Below are positions 33,960 through 45,298 of a DNA stretch of 64,000 bases, piece by piece. This DNA is from Isoetes taiwanensis. Its lineage: Eukaryota; Streptophyta; Lycopodiopsida; Isoetales; Isoetaceae. The stretch's first letter is position 1. Each line of letters begins with the position of its first letter. The notes below the pieces were generated by a model, which saw nothing but the letters and a program-made list of their open reading frames with translations, had not been told where the DNA came from and searched no databases. The translations under genes and the position numbers were made by a program. The stretch spans positions 5,300,488 through 5,364,487 of the forward strand of contig JAJEKV010000053.1 of assembly GCA_021234155.1 (NCBI GenBank), written 5' to 3'.

Positions 33960-36200
33960 CTCCCCACCAAACGACACTCGAGTGAAAAAAAGGAGGAAGT
34001 GTTTCGAGGGCGGAAGCCATCTGTTCGAAAGTGATCCTCACGGGGAGTGAGGACTCAGGCACCATTATGGTAATCGGGCTAATGAGATCCCGGGCGTGTT
34101 TGAAGAGCGGTGAGGAGTGTTTTTGGCCATGGGGCGTGATCTCGCGATCAATAAGAAAGCGAGCCGCGTACCATGTCTTCAAGGGCGTGGGCATGCGATG
34201 AAGAAATGTACCGACATTCCATGAGGAGACAGTCCGGAGGCCAAAGGCATCGACACCGGCATTCGGATTGCGATGAAAAATGGGACGCCGCCCGATTTAA
34301 GGAGCTTAGCAAAATGCATTTGAGGGCAGCACAAAATCCTCGCTTTTGAAGATGGGTGAAGGATCGTCGTGAGGTGGTGGCATTCTGCAAAGAAGGTGTC
34401 AAGACCATGAAGCGCATCCGCACGGGCGTTGCCAACCACGCCATTAGCAATGTAGATCCAATTAAGGTGGTGGTATCCAGTGGCACCTTCTTCCCAATGT
34501 GAACGGGCGAACAAAACGTGGATCCCACCGGAGATCCGGCCGAGATCTGAGGTGGTGTCCATCCCAAGCATGACCATCCATGACCTTGGTCCAAAAAGGA
34601 AGGCCAATCGAAGTCAGAACCCGGGCGGAGGCAGCAGGAAGCATAGGGAGAAGGAACCATGCCCGTGGGCGTGGGTTGCTGAGCAGTCTCCCTGAATTGA
34701 CTGACAAGATCTGGATCAAGAGCCTGACACCAACGATCCCAAAGAGAAGCAGAGAGCTGAGAGTTGACAGGAGGGCTATCCCATCCCGTGGGGACCGTCT
34801 TGCTATCCAACAGAGCTTGTAACTGATTGTAACCTGCGAGGTGCTGCATATAAATTTGTGCATAGGGAAGATCCTCGGGATGTCCTAGATACTTCCTGAT
34901 TTGTTGCAGCGCTTCCGCTTGCCAGAGAGATAAATGATTGGCAAGCTCAGGCATGTACTCCTGATGAAGAGTTTGGGTCTGAGCAGGATCCGCAAGATAT
35001 GGATTGTTATCCTGAAGCACCCATTGCACAGTGGGGTCACCCTGAAAAAGCTGGCGTGGCCCATTTCCAAAGTGTTCCTGTGTATCACCCAGATAGAAAT
35101 CATGAAATATGTAAGCCATGGGCTGAACCACTCTGAAGGTGATAAAGTCTGGATCGGCACAGTGTATGAGATCAAAGACCACAAGGGCACAGCACAACCC
35201 TTTGTCTTCAATGGAGAGTTCGCCAAACCGAAGAAAATGCACCTTTGCTCGGGGAATATCCACAGGTCCATCTGCCGCATGCCACTTCGAAAGGAAGAGG
35301 TGGCGGCGAGCAACCACATAATCGTGATAGCAGGAGGGAACTGGGAAGTCAACAGGCATTCTGTTAAAAATGGCGGTATGGGCGTCAAGTTTTGCTTGAG
35401 CCTCATCGCCAGATCAATAGCTTGCCGCAGCTTTGTTCGGAGATCACGGATCCGGTTGTCCCTTTCGAAAGCAGCAGTGACGGGTCACGGACCCGTTCTG
35501 AGAAGTGTTGACTGGGGAGGAGGATTTCCTCGAGTATTGAGAGGGGAACCCACGGCAATCTCCGCGCCATCCAAGGTTTTCGTTCTCGCACCTCTCGTAG
35601 GCCGATCTTGAAGAGAGGTGAGCCAGAGCAATCAGGTAGAAAGCCGAGCCGTCCAAGGAGGCGACTTGAGCGCCCGGATGCATGTAAGGTTTTGAACTTG
35701 AGTGCTGAAATTTTCACAAAGTTGAAGTACAAAGGCGTTGAGCTTAGCAATATCTGCGTCCTTGGTACTTTCGGAGAGCGCTTTTGGACTTGTTGTGCTC
35801 CAATAGAGTCCGAATTTACGATTGAGCTTTGTTGATGCAAGTTGGCTGACTTGAGCTTGTGTACTTTTGAGATCTGCATGAGCACGTAAGAGAGCTTCAT
35901 GCTTGTCTTGAAGTTTGGCCTCCAAAGTTGCAACTTGGGCGTTCTGCGGCTTGAAGGTCTGGTGTACCGCATCGAGGCTTCTAGTGCCGTTGAACCCCGC
36001 TCATAAGAGCGTCTTGGGATTCTTGTAACTTGAGAGCAGCAGCTTGAGCATCCTGCTGATACTGATACAACAACTGACGAGGATGTTGTGGTGGTGGAGC
36101 CGGCTGTTGCCTGGTTTGTGATGTTTGGGAAAAATGATGTGAACTGGATGGTGTAGCGGAGGAGGAGACAGTGACATGGGTGTGCGGACTGTGGACATGA
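33960..36200 (-). CDS. additional ORF between pol and 3' LTR (env-position protein)
   Basis: Sense-strand coding sequence downstream of integrase. The N-terminal part (36.2-35.6 kb, frames shifting) is Q/A-rich and helical (QQDAQAAALKLQESQDA, MEAKLQDKHEALLRAHADLK), suggesting a coiled coil. A 403-codon open frame follows (34148-35359) with PVDFPVPSCYHDYVVARRHL and NPYLADPAQTQTLHQEY. No clear signal peptide or membrane helix is seen. Its position matches the envelope-like or extra ORF of Athila/Tat elements, but I find no homology I can name. The long open frame in an otherwise broken element is notable. Confidence 0.5.
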
Positions 36201-37876
36201 CCGGGGAAGGCGGGCGTGAAGTGCCAGCTTGGTGAGTTATTGGAAGGAGCCGAGTGGAATTATGAGAATTTGGTGGTGTGGGAGGGAAGTAATGCGGATG
36301 AGGGCTTGAAAGTGGCCTCCCACAGAAACTTCGTAAATGGAAGTGGTACCCCTAAAGGCGGTCCATTTCTTGGAGAAGACGATAGAACATCATTTGGGGC
36401 CAATCTATGTGGTGTTTGGAGGTGTAGCAGTGAGGACCAGGTTATAGAAAGGCTTATTGATATGGGTGTTCTTGATAGAATACCCAAGGAACTTTCGCCA
36501 CGTAAATTTAACAAAAGGTTTCGTGAGGCTTGTCGATATTGGTCGACGATGGACATTGGCATGATAAGCAAGGTGCACCAAACTCACAGTGACATCGAGA
36601 TCCCGTATAGCGCACCATGATACACAAAGGGGTGTGCAAGGGAATATGAAATACCCGTAAATCAAATGTTGAGTCAAATGAAATGGTGGTGCCATCGATT
36701 ACACGCTGGTGTAGCCTTTATGGGCGTTAACGATATTGGCGATGAACCGCCAACGGGTCAGGATTTGGAGCGGGGGTTCCATTTGAGAGAATTCATTAAA
36801 GCTGGTGTCGTTCAGCGACTTCTTTATTTGGGCCAACAAGGGCTTTACGGAAAGTGGGCGCCAAGAAGGATGGATGCAAAAGGGCCGGATCCTTGGGAGC
36901 TGAGTTTGAAGTGTAGAAAATCTTGGGGCAGCCATGGTAACGATGTGCGTAAACTAAGAGTGATTCCAAAGGCTGAAGACGAAGTCGAAAGCACGGAGGA
37001 CAAAGGCGCAGAGGAACGAAAAGGTTTGTTTTAGGGCTTAATAACCGAGGAGGCTTAAGAGGTATGAAGAGAGCTTAAACCGAGTCGTTGATGGTGCCAG
37101 TGTCAAAGATGCCAAGAAGGGTATTGAGAGGCAAAATTTTGGCTAAGTCCCAAAAACGTAAGGGAGAAGCAATGAACGGTGAGGATGAGACGTGAAAGAA
37201 GGATCGGATGTGACGGTGGCAAAGGACACACATTAATGTTCGACGGGCGTGAAAAGAAGGAATGGCATTTACCGCCGGGCAACTCGAAGTGGGATATCAT
37301 TAAAAGGAATGTGTCGGAAGGTACCATGGCTAGATATGCGGGCGGAGAAAAGATTCTCGGTTTAGAAACAGCCTTGCATTGCAAACACGTTGGCGATTGG
37401 TGTGATTGGTCCACGCCAACAAGGAGTTCCTCGATTGGCTATATAAGACTTAACAAAGAGTAACAAAGGCATCCGATGGCGCTCAGTATGGCTGCTGCTG
37501 GCTTGAACGAAGACTGCACTATGCCCACTAACTGTCAGGAGTGGATCACTTGCAAGATGAATTGTCTGGATCTCTGGCGCTGCCACAACCGTGGCATTCG
37601 AATGGACGGCTGGTGTCCGGGATGGTCGAACATCCCGACCAAGACCAACGGGATGGAGGTGGTTCTCGCACCTTCATTGGGATCCGGAGAGTAACCTCTA
37701 CCATCTCCTCCGCAGATACCTGCTCCAAACCCGGAGTAGAGGGTTTTTCCTCTTAGGACTTAGTAGATAGGGCGCTGAGCCCGTTTTTGTATATAGGGCA
37801 GTGCCCATAGCGGAACTAGCTGGGCTGCGCCCACATTTTGTAAAAAAATCTCCACTATAATATAATATACCGCCTT
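36201..37876 (+). mobile_element. opposite-strand insertion with unknown ORFs and a LINE-like 3' tail
   Basis: Between the pol stop and the extra ORF lies plus-strand coding-like sequence: 36216-36620 (FGANLCGVWRCSSEDQVIER, KFNKRFREACRYWSTMDIG), 36666-37034 (MKWWCHRLHAGVAFMG, VVQRLLYLGQQGLYGKW) and 37179-37694. I recognise no family. It ends with three GC hairpins at 37770, 37796 and 37822 and an ATAATATAATATA tail (37855-37870). That suggests a retroposed, LINE-mobilised sequence or captured transcript. Left boundary and TSD are undefined. Confidence 0.4.
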
Positions 37877-39100
37877 TCTAGTCACTTTCTGTGGTGTTTG
37901 CATCTTGAACTGTATCTGTTTGTTGATTTTCGCTGTCTGTGTGATGAAATGTTTTGAGACGAAAACCATTAACCAATGTAGGTAATGGAGTGCCATCTAA
38001 CTCTGCTAGTTGGAAAACGCTTGGTCGAACCACTTGAACAATTTGATAAGGGCCAAGCCAACGAAACTTGAGTTTACCCGGAAAATTTTTGTACCTGGAA
38101 TCATAAAGAAGAACCAAATCGCCTTCTTTGAATGTTTTTGTCTTCAGACGTTTGTCATGTAAAGATTTTTGCAACTGTTGTCCATGAAGAACACGAATAT
38201 AAGCATCCGGCCGAAGTTCATCCAACAATTTCTAATTGATAGACCCTTTCTTTGAGTGGCAGTGGTGGATTATGAGCGAGCCGGTTGAAACCTGAGTGTT
38301 GGAAGGATGTATTCAAACGGCATGAGAGCTTCGACCATAAACCAATTTAAAAGGAGTGTGACCGGTAGCAATTTTGAAACAAGTATTGTAGGCCCAAAGA
38401 ACAAAAGAGGGAAGTTTTGTCGCCAACAAGGCGGGAAGCGCCACAAATTTTCCGGAGAATGGTGACCGAGTTTTGTTGGTGCTTTTCGCCAAACCATTAC
38501 CTTGAGGATAGTAAGGTGTGCTCTTGTGATGATGTATCGGGGAGATAATCCGCCGACTCCTTGATAGTATGATTGATGAAATGGACACCACGGTCAGCGA
38601 CCGACTCAGGTAGGGGCACCGAATCGCGTGATAATTTGTTGATAGAGGACTCTAGCTTTGCTTGCTGCGTTGTTGTCCGGAAGTGCACAAGCTTAGCCCA
38701 TTTGGTAAGCGTAGTCGGTGAGAACTGGGGAATGTAACGGCACGAAAAAGTGTGCAGCGCCAGAGGATCTATAGGTCCCACAAAGTCCATTCCCCATTTT
38801 GTGAAGGGAAGTGGCGTGGCGACCGGGCGCCAAGGGAAGAGCGCCACGCGGTGGGCGCCCCACCACGGGCAAGCGCCACACGCGGCGGGCGTGCATGAGC
38901 ATCTTTGAAGAGCGTGGGCCAATAATACCCGCCAGAAGGATTTTATGCGTCTGCGGGTGTCACCATGAAAATGACCACCACCGAGCCCTTGATGGGCTTC
39001 TAACAATATCCGAACTTCATGAGGTAGAACGCGCACAATGAAGGATGGTGTCCTTACCCTTTTGTAGAGATGTCCCGCAACCATGGTGTAGTCACGGACC
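37877..39100 (-). pseudogene. integrase of the nested element
   Basis: Sense frames show an H/C zinc-region relic (EAHQGLGGGHFHGDTRR, then a cysteine-rich stretch), the catalytic core KWGMDFVGPIDP and VADRGVHFINHTIKE, then WAYNTCFKIATGHTPFKLVYG and the C-terminal GDLVLLYDSRYKNFPGKLK. The stop is at about 37878. DDE residues are recognisable in MDFVG and ADRG. At least three frameshifts divide it, so it is not functional as read. Confidence 0.85.
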
Positions 39101-40460
39101 TCTCTGAGAAATTGATGGCGACGGGATTGTCGCCTTACAGAGAGAGCCGCCTCGTCTTCTGGTGGAAGAGCACCGTGAGGAGGTACCGCTGAAAATCATG
39201 GAACCAATGTGGTGTTGCCGTGACTAAAAAGCCGAAGCATCGAAAGGCGTCGGAGACTCCGGTTGAGGGATCATCCAGGTGGATGCGTGAAAGATAATCC
39301 GAATCGACATGAGATTTGCCGGCCTTATGAACGATTTCAAAAGGAGCAAATTCTTGAGAAGAAGGACCCAACGAGCAAATGCGCCCGTGGCGTGGACTTG
39401 TTGATCAAATAGAGGAGTGCTTGGTGGTCCACAAAGAACTTGATTTGATCTGCTAAAAAGGTAATGACGGAGGCGTTGGACACGTAAAATGAGACCCAAA
39501 GCTTCACGCCCGCGGCGAGAATAGTTGCGCCGCCAGAATTGAGTTTTCTACCGGGCGAAGCGATTTGGTTTGTCGGCAGCGCGATCATATTCTTGAGAAA
39601 GAACAGCTCCAATAGCAAAGAAAGAGACATCGACATGAACGTGAAAGGGCTTGTCCCATTGAGGAGGAACAAGAACCGTGCCCCGAGTAAGCAAAAGCTT
39701 GTTTGTTGGAAAGCAAAGATCCGCCGGGAATTCCAAGCCCGTAGATTCGTCACCCGTGAGTTTATGAATGGGATCGGCAATGGTCGCTAGTCCGTATGAA
39801 GGTGGAGTAATAATTGACCTTACCCGTGAAAGAGCGTGTCTCCTTGATATTGGCTGGTGCTTGAGCCTTGAGCACACAACCGATTTAAGGGATCGTGGTG
39901 ATACCGCTTTGCCGACAACATGGCCTAACGTAACACCGGAGGTGGCGCAAAAAGGTGCATTTCTCGGGATTGAGACTAATGCCAGGACTCATCACATTTA
40001 CGGAAGACGAAGTTCCAATTTATCCAAATGGTCAGCCATGGAATCAGAGGGCGAGAAGTCATCTTGAAAAATTTGCAAGAAGGGATTGTCCTTCATGAAA
40101 TCATGAAAACCGAGAGCATGATGCGCTGAAACGTTGATGGAGAGTTGGATAATCCAAAAGGAACCACCTTGTAGGCAAAAAGTGACTTTACCCGGTGGTG
40201 AAAGTGGTCTTGAGTTGATCAGATTCTTTGATTGAGATCCGATTGTAGCCAGAAAAACCATCCATAAAGGAGTACATCTCATGTCCACCACCTCTTCGTA
40301 ACCCGGTGCGTGAAGGGAAGTGGGAAATGATCACGCCCGTGGCCTGATTGAGTTTCCGATAGTCCACACAGACGCGGATCTTACCATTGTGTTTAAGGGC
40401 AATGACGATGGGGCTCACCCATTCGTATCGTTTGACCTCATAGATCAAACCCTGCAGCAG
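39101..40460 (-). pseudogene. reverse transcriptase-RNase H of the nested element
   Basis: RT signatures include EWVSPIVIALKHNGKIRVCV, DYRKLNQAT and MYSFMDGFSGYNRISI. They are followed by the primer-grip/connection region and RNase H (FHVHVDVSFFAIGAVLSQE, LADQIKFFVDHQALLYLI, PFEIVHKAGKSHVDSDYLSR). The YxDD motif is degraded to IFQDDFSP-like text. Multiple frameshifts are present. Confidence 0.85.
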
Positions 40461-41289
40461 GAGTTTGTCAATTTCTTTGACGCGCGATCACGGTAATTAG
40501 GGTTGAGCTCAGATCGCCGCTGTTACACCGGTCGTCGCATCGATTTGGTAGGAATGGTGAGTTCCCCAAGCTTTTGTTGATTCCCCCCGAAGATCTTTGC
40601 AACTCCGGCGAAAATGTGTTTGAATTTTTTGAGCATTGGACGCCCCTGCTACGATAAGGAGCCGGAAGATTTGCAGCAATGCGGACAGGTTGATTGTTGC
40701 CGACGTCCACAATCTCGACTTCTGGAGTCTGAATATGGGGTATTACTTCAGTATCCTGGACAATGTGTGCAGGAGGTTGGAGCATAACCGGATGCGTGGC
40801 ACTTTGCGTGGTGAAAAAGAGGGGTTGCTCAGTTTCATCCAGCAGAGGTTGCTTCATGACAGCGTGTACATCAACAGGAGTTGCAGGAGGTTCAGCATCT
40901 GAAAAGTGATCAACGCGTTGGATTCGATTGCAAGGAGCCAGGTAGGGGTCAAGCAAAGCAGCCACAGCCTGGTCCTGATCAAGAGTCATTTCTCCCCAAG
41001 GATCAGCATATTCGGGGTAGGATGACGAGGCGCACTTCAGTGGAGCTGAACTTGATAAATATTCCGAAGCTTCTTCGAATCAGGTATGCGAGAGAGGGTT
41101 CCGCATTGTCAGCGAAATGATCCCGCACGTTTTTGCAAGTCCATGGTGGCATTGAGATGACCATCAGTGATGACTAACTGGTCCGTGGCCCAGTAATGGA
41201 TACTCTTTGCCTGGCGGAGAAAAGGTCTGCCGACCAGCATTTCATAGTCACCTGGATCTTCGCCAGCTTTCCAAACTCCAAATTCCATG

Positions 41290-41540
41290 GGGAAGCGGAG
41301 ATCACCAATGTTGATGTGAAGAATAGGTGTGACGCTTTGAGGTCGCTGCGGATATGGCCATTAGCCAATTTGATGTCATATGGGGCACGAAAAGAGTTGT
41401 GTGATGCCCATTTGTTTGGCGGAGTTTATCCGTGATGAGATTGACTGCGCTACCTCCATCTATTTGAACATGGTTGACTTGCTGATTACCCACCGTGGCA
41501 TGGACCGTGGGTGTAGAGGTAGCCACAGCCCCAACTAAAA
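41290..41540 (-). pseudogene. aspartic protease of the nested element
   Basis: HVQIDGGSAVNLITDKL is the active-site region in the D-G-G form used by Athila/Tat-type elements rather than the usual D-S/T-G. The region between it and RT (40460-41290) is a poorly conserved linker. Confidence 0.75.
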
Positions 41541-43876
41541 CAGTTGGGAGTGGTAACTGGTCCTTGAGAGCGGAGGACGTAGAGTTTTAAAATGGTTGCC
41601 AAGCTTAAAGGAATTTTGATCTTGGCTAGCTCCTCTTGGAGTTCGAGAGGCACATGAGAAAAAGGATCCGGCTGGTTCTACCGGGTGCGGAGTGCGGGCA
41701 GGTGGAAGCAACTTCTTTTGAGTAAGTCAACCTCGGCAGCAATATTGGGATACGCCCGAGAGCGTGGAGGTTGAGATGTTGAAGGGTATCTTGTCTTTGT
41801 TGAGCTCTAGTGGTGGCATGAACATTTGCCAAGGTGCGGCCTTGGCCAGCCTTGCATGAGGTTCAAAAATGCTTTGTCGAACTTTGGGCATGACATGTGG
41901 CATGAGCTTCTCCAAGTCAGGTGCAAAGTGAACCTTTTTTTCGTCCTCATGAGGAATGGTGTCAACTGCAAAGGCAGGGTGCGTGCCATTTGGAATAATG
42001 GTCAATGGACGTGATGCCTTGGTCCGGGCGTGAAACTAAACCAACCCAATTTGATTACCGGATTGGAGGATTAAGTGCCCGAAAAATTTCCTCTTGTGCT
42101 TGTTGATCCAAATTGAGGTTGATTTCTTTGGAGCTGGTTGATAGCGTGATTGCTGAGGCGCTCTTGGTGGCTTCTTAAGAACTGGTCTCGGGCCTTGTTT
42201 GCCATTAGCAATCCAGAGTTGGTAAGCCGTGAGGCGGACCGATGTGGTCTGATTTGTGCGGAAGGCTGACACGAACTTGTGGAAGTTGAGGACACGCCGT
42301 GGTGGTATGACCCCCATTCTTGACGGTGATAACACCGAGCTTTAGAAGGATCAAAAGGAGGACGTTGGTTGGATCCCCGTGGTTGCTCCCCTGTTCTGCC
42401 GATAGAGTTGAGTGGGTTGGCGCTGAAGTGGTGGCTGCTGATAGTGCGATTATTCTTTGAGGTGTGGTTTGCACTTGATAAACCATTTTGTTGCGGAGCG
42501 GTGTGGGATGAGTGCGCGAGTGCACTCTTCCGTGGCATGATTGCACATGTTGCATCGCTTGCAATGAGGCGGGCCATTGGTGGAGTTGCACTCATTTGCC
42601 AAATGGCCTTGGTATTTGCAAATATGGCACCGTGATTTGATCGCTACCGCTGTGGATTAGCGTGTTGAGGCTGAATGTATTTTGTGGAACCATGGCGGTG
42701 GAATGAGCGGGAGCTCTTGAAGAGCCACGCCTCGGGAGGAAACATTGATCGAAGTGATTGACAGGTCGATAGCCTGCTCCAAAGTCTTGGGACGCAGGTA
42801 TTGATCATGAGTCGAATAGTGGAGGAAGTCCTTGGAGAAACCGGACCAAAAATCGGCTCTGTGTGGGGTATTCCTTGAGCTTACTTAGCGAATGTGAAGT
42901 CGATCCATAAAATCCGAGGCGGAGACTCGCGGGCTCTTGTTGAAGTTCATTGAGTTGCTTGAGATGAAGTTGATCATCATCCGTGGTTCCATAATGAGAC
43001 GTAAAAGCATTCTCATTTAGGACAAAGTCTTGTTTCCAATGGCTTTTGTTGGACATGAGCCATTGATGAGGAGAGCCACGCCAGGTGGTGGAAAAAGATG
43101 TGGAATTTCAGTTGAGGTTGCGATGACCATTTAGGACAGCTAGAGCCTCAAATTCTTCCATGTGGGCCCGAAGCACTTTGGTCTAACGGTTTGCCTTCGT
43201 GTTGCCAAAGGTGGGATAAGTCGGCCAGAGTCCGAAGGTAGATGTGAAAGTGATGGGCTGGACAGAACAAGAGATAGTGAGGATATTGAGGTTGAGTTGG
43301 AGGTGGCATGGTGCCTGGGAAGGACCCCGATGAAGGGGTGACGGTGGTTGAGAAACCAAGTAGCCGGAGCATTGGTTTTGAGATCCGTAAGGTTGTAAAC
43401 AGAAGGGCAAGTGGGGAAACGTAGGGGAAAGGATATTCCTCGGTAGGCCAAAGGAGACGCGGTGGATAGCCGTGCCCACCCGGGGAGATGATGGTTGTGA
43501 AGGAAGAGGCGATGGCCCAAGAATGATGGATGTAGGCATGTTCGTGGGTATGAAAGTACGGTTGAGAAGGTTGAGCCCGACAAGGCTCCCCCGATAGTGA
43601 TGAGGGGACCGAGGTTGTGAGCAATGTTTGCACGCTTTGGGGCGGGAACCGGGACGAGACAGACACGAGGGGTGGGTGGCGCCGACCGAGCCCGAGACCA
43701 AGATGGCCTCCTCTATGTCATAAGCAAGTTCCATACATGTCGCGAATCGCTTCCCCGACGCCGATGGCGCCCAAGCGAGAGGCCGTTCGAGAAAGGAGTT
43801 CTTCCGGGCGTGAAATTACGGACGCATATGGCGCATGTAGAAAGTAGGATAGAATCGCACCCTAGCCGCCCGGCAG
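41541..43876 (-). pseudogene. gag and 5' leader of the nested element
   Basis: Sense frames carry a capsid-like stretch (about 43060-42700: FVLNENAFTSHYGTTDDDQL, QFLVRFLQGLPP) and a cysteine/histidine-rich region (about 42600-42250: CYHRQEWGSYHHG, which fits a damaged zinc knuckle). It is heavily frameshifted. The stretch from about 43100 to the LTR is leader or gag N-terminus in pieces. No clear primer-binding site is legible next to 43877. Confidence 0.6.
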
Positions 43877-44444
43877 TGTTTGGGGTCCGGGTTCGTGAAC
43901 TCGAAGACAGCCCTCTGCGGAGGACCCGTGGATCTAACGGGAGAGTCAGGGGGACTATGTCACCGGATTTGCAAGAAGAGAAGAAGAAGAAGAAAATGTA
44001 ACAAATGAGAGAAAGATGATAAGCTTCCTTGATATCAATGATGAACATACATGAGCTCTAATAGAGAGAAAAACCGAAAGGAGACAAGACTCAAAACTCA
44101 TCTAAAAACTCATGTGCTAGCTCTACTCATATATATATAGTACAATGGCCTTGGGCCCAAAGATAGACACTGATCGATCTTGGCCGACTCTCGAAGGAGG
44201 CCTGATTTGCAGGAATGTTGGCGGTGCCTCTTGAAGTGCCTAGAATCGCCGACGCCGACGCTGGCGGTGACGGGTCACTTGTCCTGGCGCCTCTTGTTGA
44301 CGGGCCAAAGGCTTTGACTGCGTGGTCCGGCCGCTTGGTCTTCATGAGCCTTTGATGGCTGACCCGTGGTCGGCGAGGATCCTTGAGCTTGACCAGTGCG
44401 TCAGATGCATGAATAGTCCTGTACCAGGAGGCACAGGACTAACA
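43877..44444 (-). repeat. 5' LTR of the nested element
   Basis: Plus-strand TGTTTGGGGTCC...ACAGGACTAACA, homologous along its length to 33371-33959. Confidence 0.92.
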
Positions 44445-44449
44445 ATAAT

Positions 44450-45172
44450 CCTCCCACTTAGATTGTTTTTCATGAACAAAACTTCTCAACATATCCTCCA
44501 GAATCATGTTGATTCTCTCAGTTTGTCCATCGGTCTGCGGTGATTCCCACTACTCATTTGTCCTTAACCGAATTTTTCTTTTGCTTTTTGGAAGGTGACC
44601 CAGTATGAGAGGCACCCCCGGTCCTCTTTGCCTTCCATTCAGCAATTCCTTGGGCTTTACGGGATTCCTCCCTACCAACCAGCTTCCTAGCCAGTTCTAC
44701 CGCAAGCTCAAAACTCGCAGGATCGACTTGAAGCATATGCTTTTGAATATTGACATCCTTTAGCCCATTCACGAAATGATCAACCCTCATTCCGGTTGTC
44801 AATTTTGGCAAACGCGAGAACAACGCTCGTAGTTCTGCCACATAATCTTGCAGCATCCCAGCCTGCACAGTTTCTTTCAACTGTATCAAGGCATGTCACT
44901 GGTCATAGTGGGGAGCATACTCTTGCCTGAATAGCTTACAAAATTCAGCCCAAGTGCGTAGCTTTCGTCCATCTTCAGTATGGGTATCCCATCATTCGGT
45001 CGCCCGACCCTTAAGCTTCAATGTGGCATACAATAAATGAGCAGGCTCGCTTTTCTTTATTGCCGAAAAATAAAGCTTCATTTGGTTAAACCAGAGCAAT
45101 GGGGGAGGGTAAGGGGCAGGGCATGGGGAAGAGGAGGAGGGGCAAAGGGGGAGAGCAATGGGGCAAAGGGGG
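44450..45172 (-). pseudogene. chromovirus unit 2: integrase stub fused by deletion to gag
   Basis: 44450-44546 continues the integrase gene interrupted at 33370 (matching 56640-56730). At about 44547-44556 the sequence jumps directly into gag: the tail of gag (RTGGASHTGSPSKKQKK), then LVGREESRKAQGIAEWK and LFSRLPKLTTGMRVDHFVNG up to the capsid. The rest of integrase, RNase H, RT and protease (about 2.9 kb) is therefore deleted in this unit. Sequence quality is good here, with a 112-codon open gag frame at 44554-44889. Confidence 0.88.
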
Positions 45173-45298
45173 AGGAGGGGAGGGGGGTTCCATGGCTAAA
45201 CAACCATTCGAAAAAATAAAAAGATTAATTACACAGCTTAAATAATATAATTAATTAACTAATTAATTAGACAATAAATAATTAAACAATTTAGACAA

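Larger units (their letters stand above)
33371..44444 (-). mobile_element. nested Athila/Tat-like Ty3/gypsy element, 11.07 kb
   Basis: Two LTRs of 589 and 568 bp bound the element. It is flanked by ATAAT on both sides (33366-33370 and 44445-44449), a 5-bp target duplication, and host sequence GGCAAATAAT/CCTCCC rejoins across it exactly as in the uninterrupted integrase copy at 56.6 kb. Sense strand is minus: gag, protease, RT-RNase H, integrase, an extra ORF, then the 3' LTR. The IN tail (VLLYDSRYKNFPGKLKFRWLGP) and protease (IDGGSAVNLI) are typical of the Athila/Tat lineages. Coding regions have many frameshifts. Confidence 0.9.

Noticed and set aside
34934-35611. 225-codon plus-strand ORF opposite the extra ORF of the nested element
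   Set aside because: It is the complement of the longer sense frame (34148-35359) and shows no domain; antisense coding in this family exists, but nothing supports it here.
37476-37728. Cysteine-rich ORF pair (plus 37476-37694, minus 37546-37728) as a small secreted protein
   Set aside because: Both strands are open over the same bases and neither has a signal peptide or recognised cysteine spacing.
43183-43734. Overlapping minus-strand ORFs of 147-183 codons as separate genes
   Set aside because: They are three frames of the same frameshifted gag/leader region; proline- and histidine-rich text changes frame without an independent signal.
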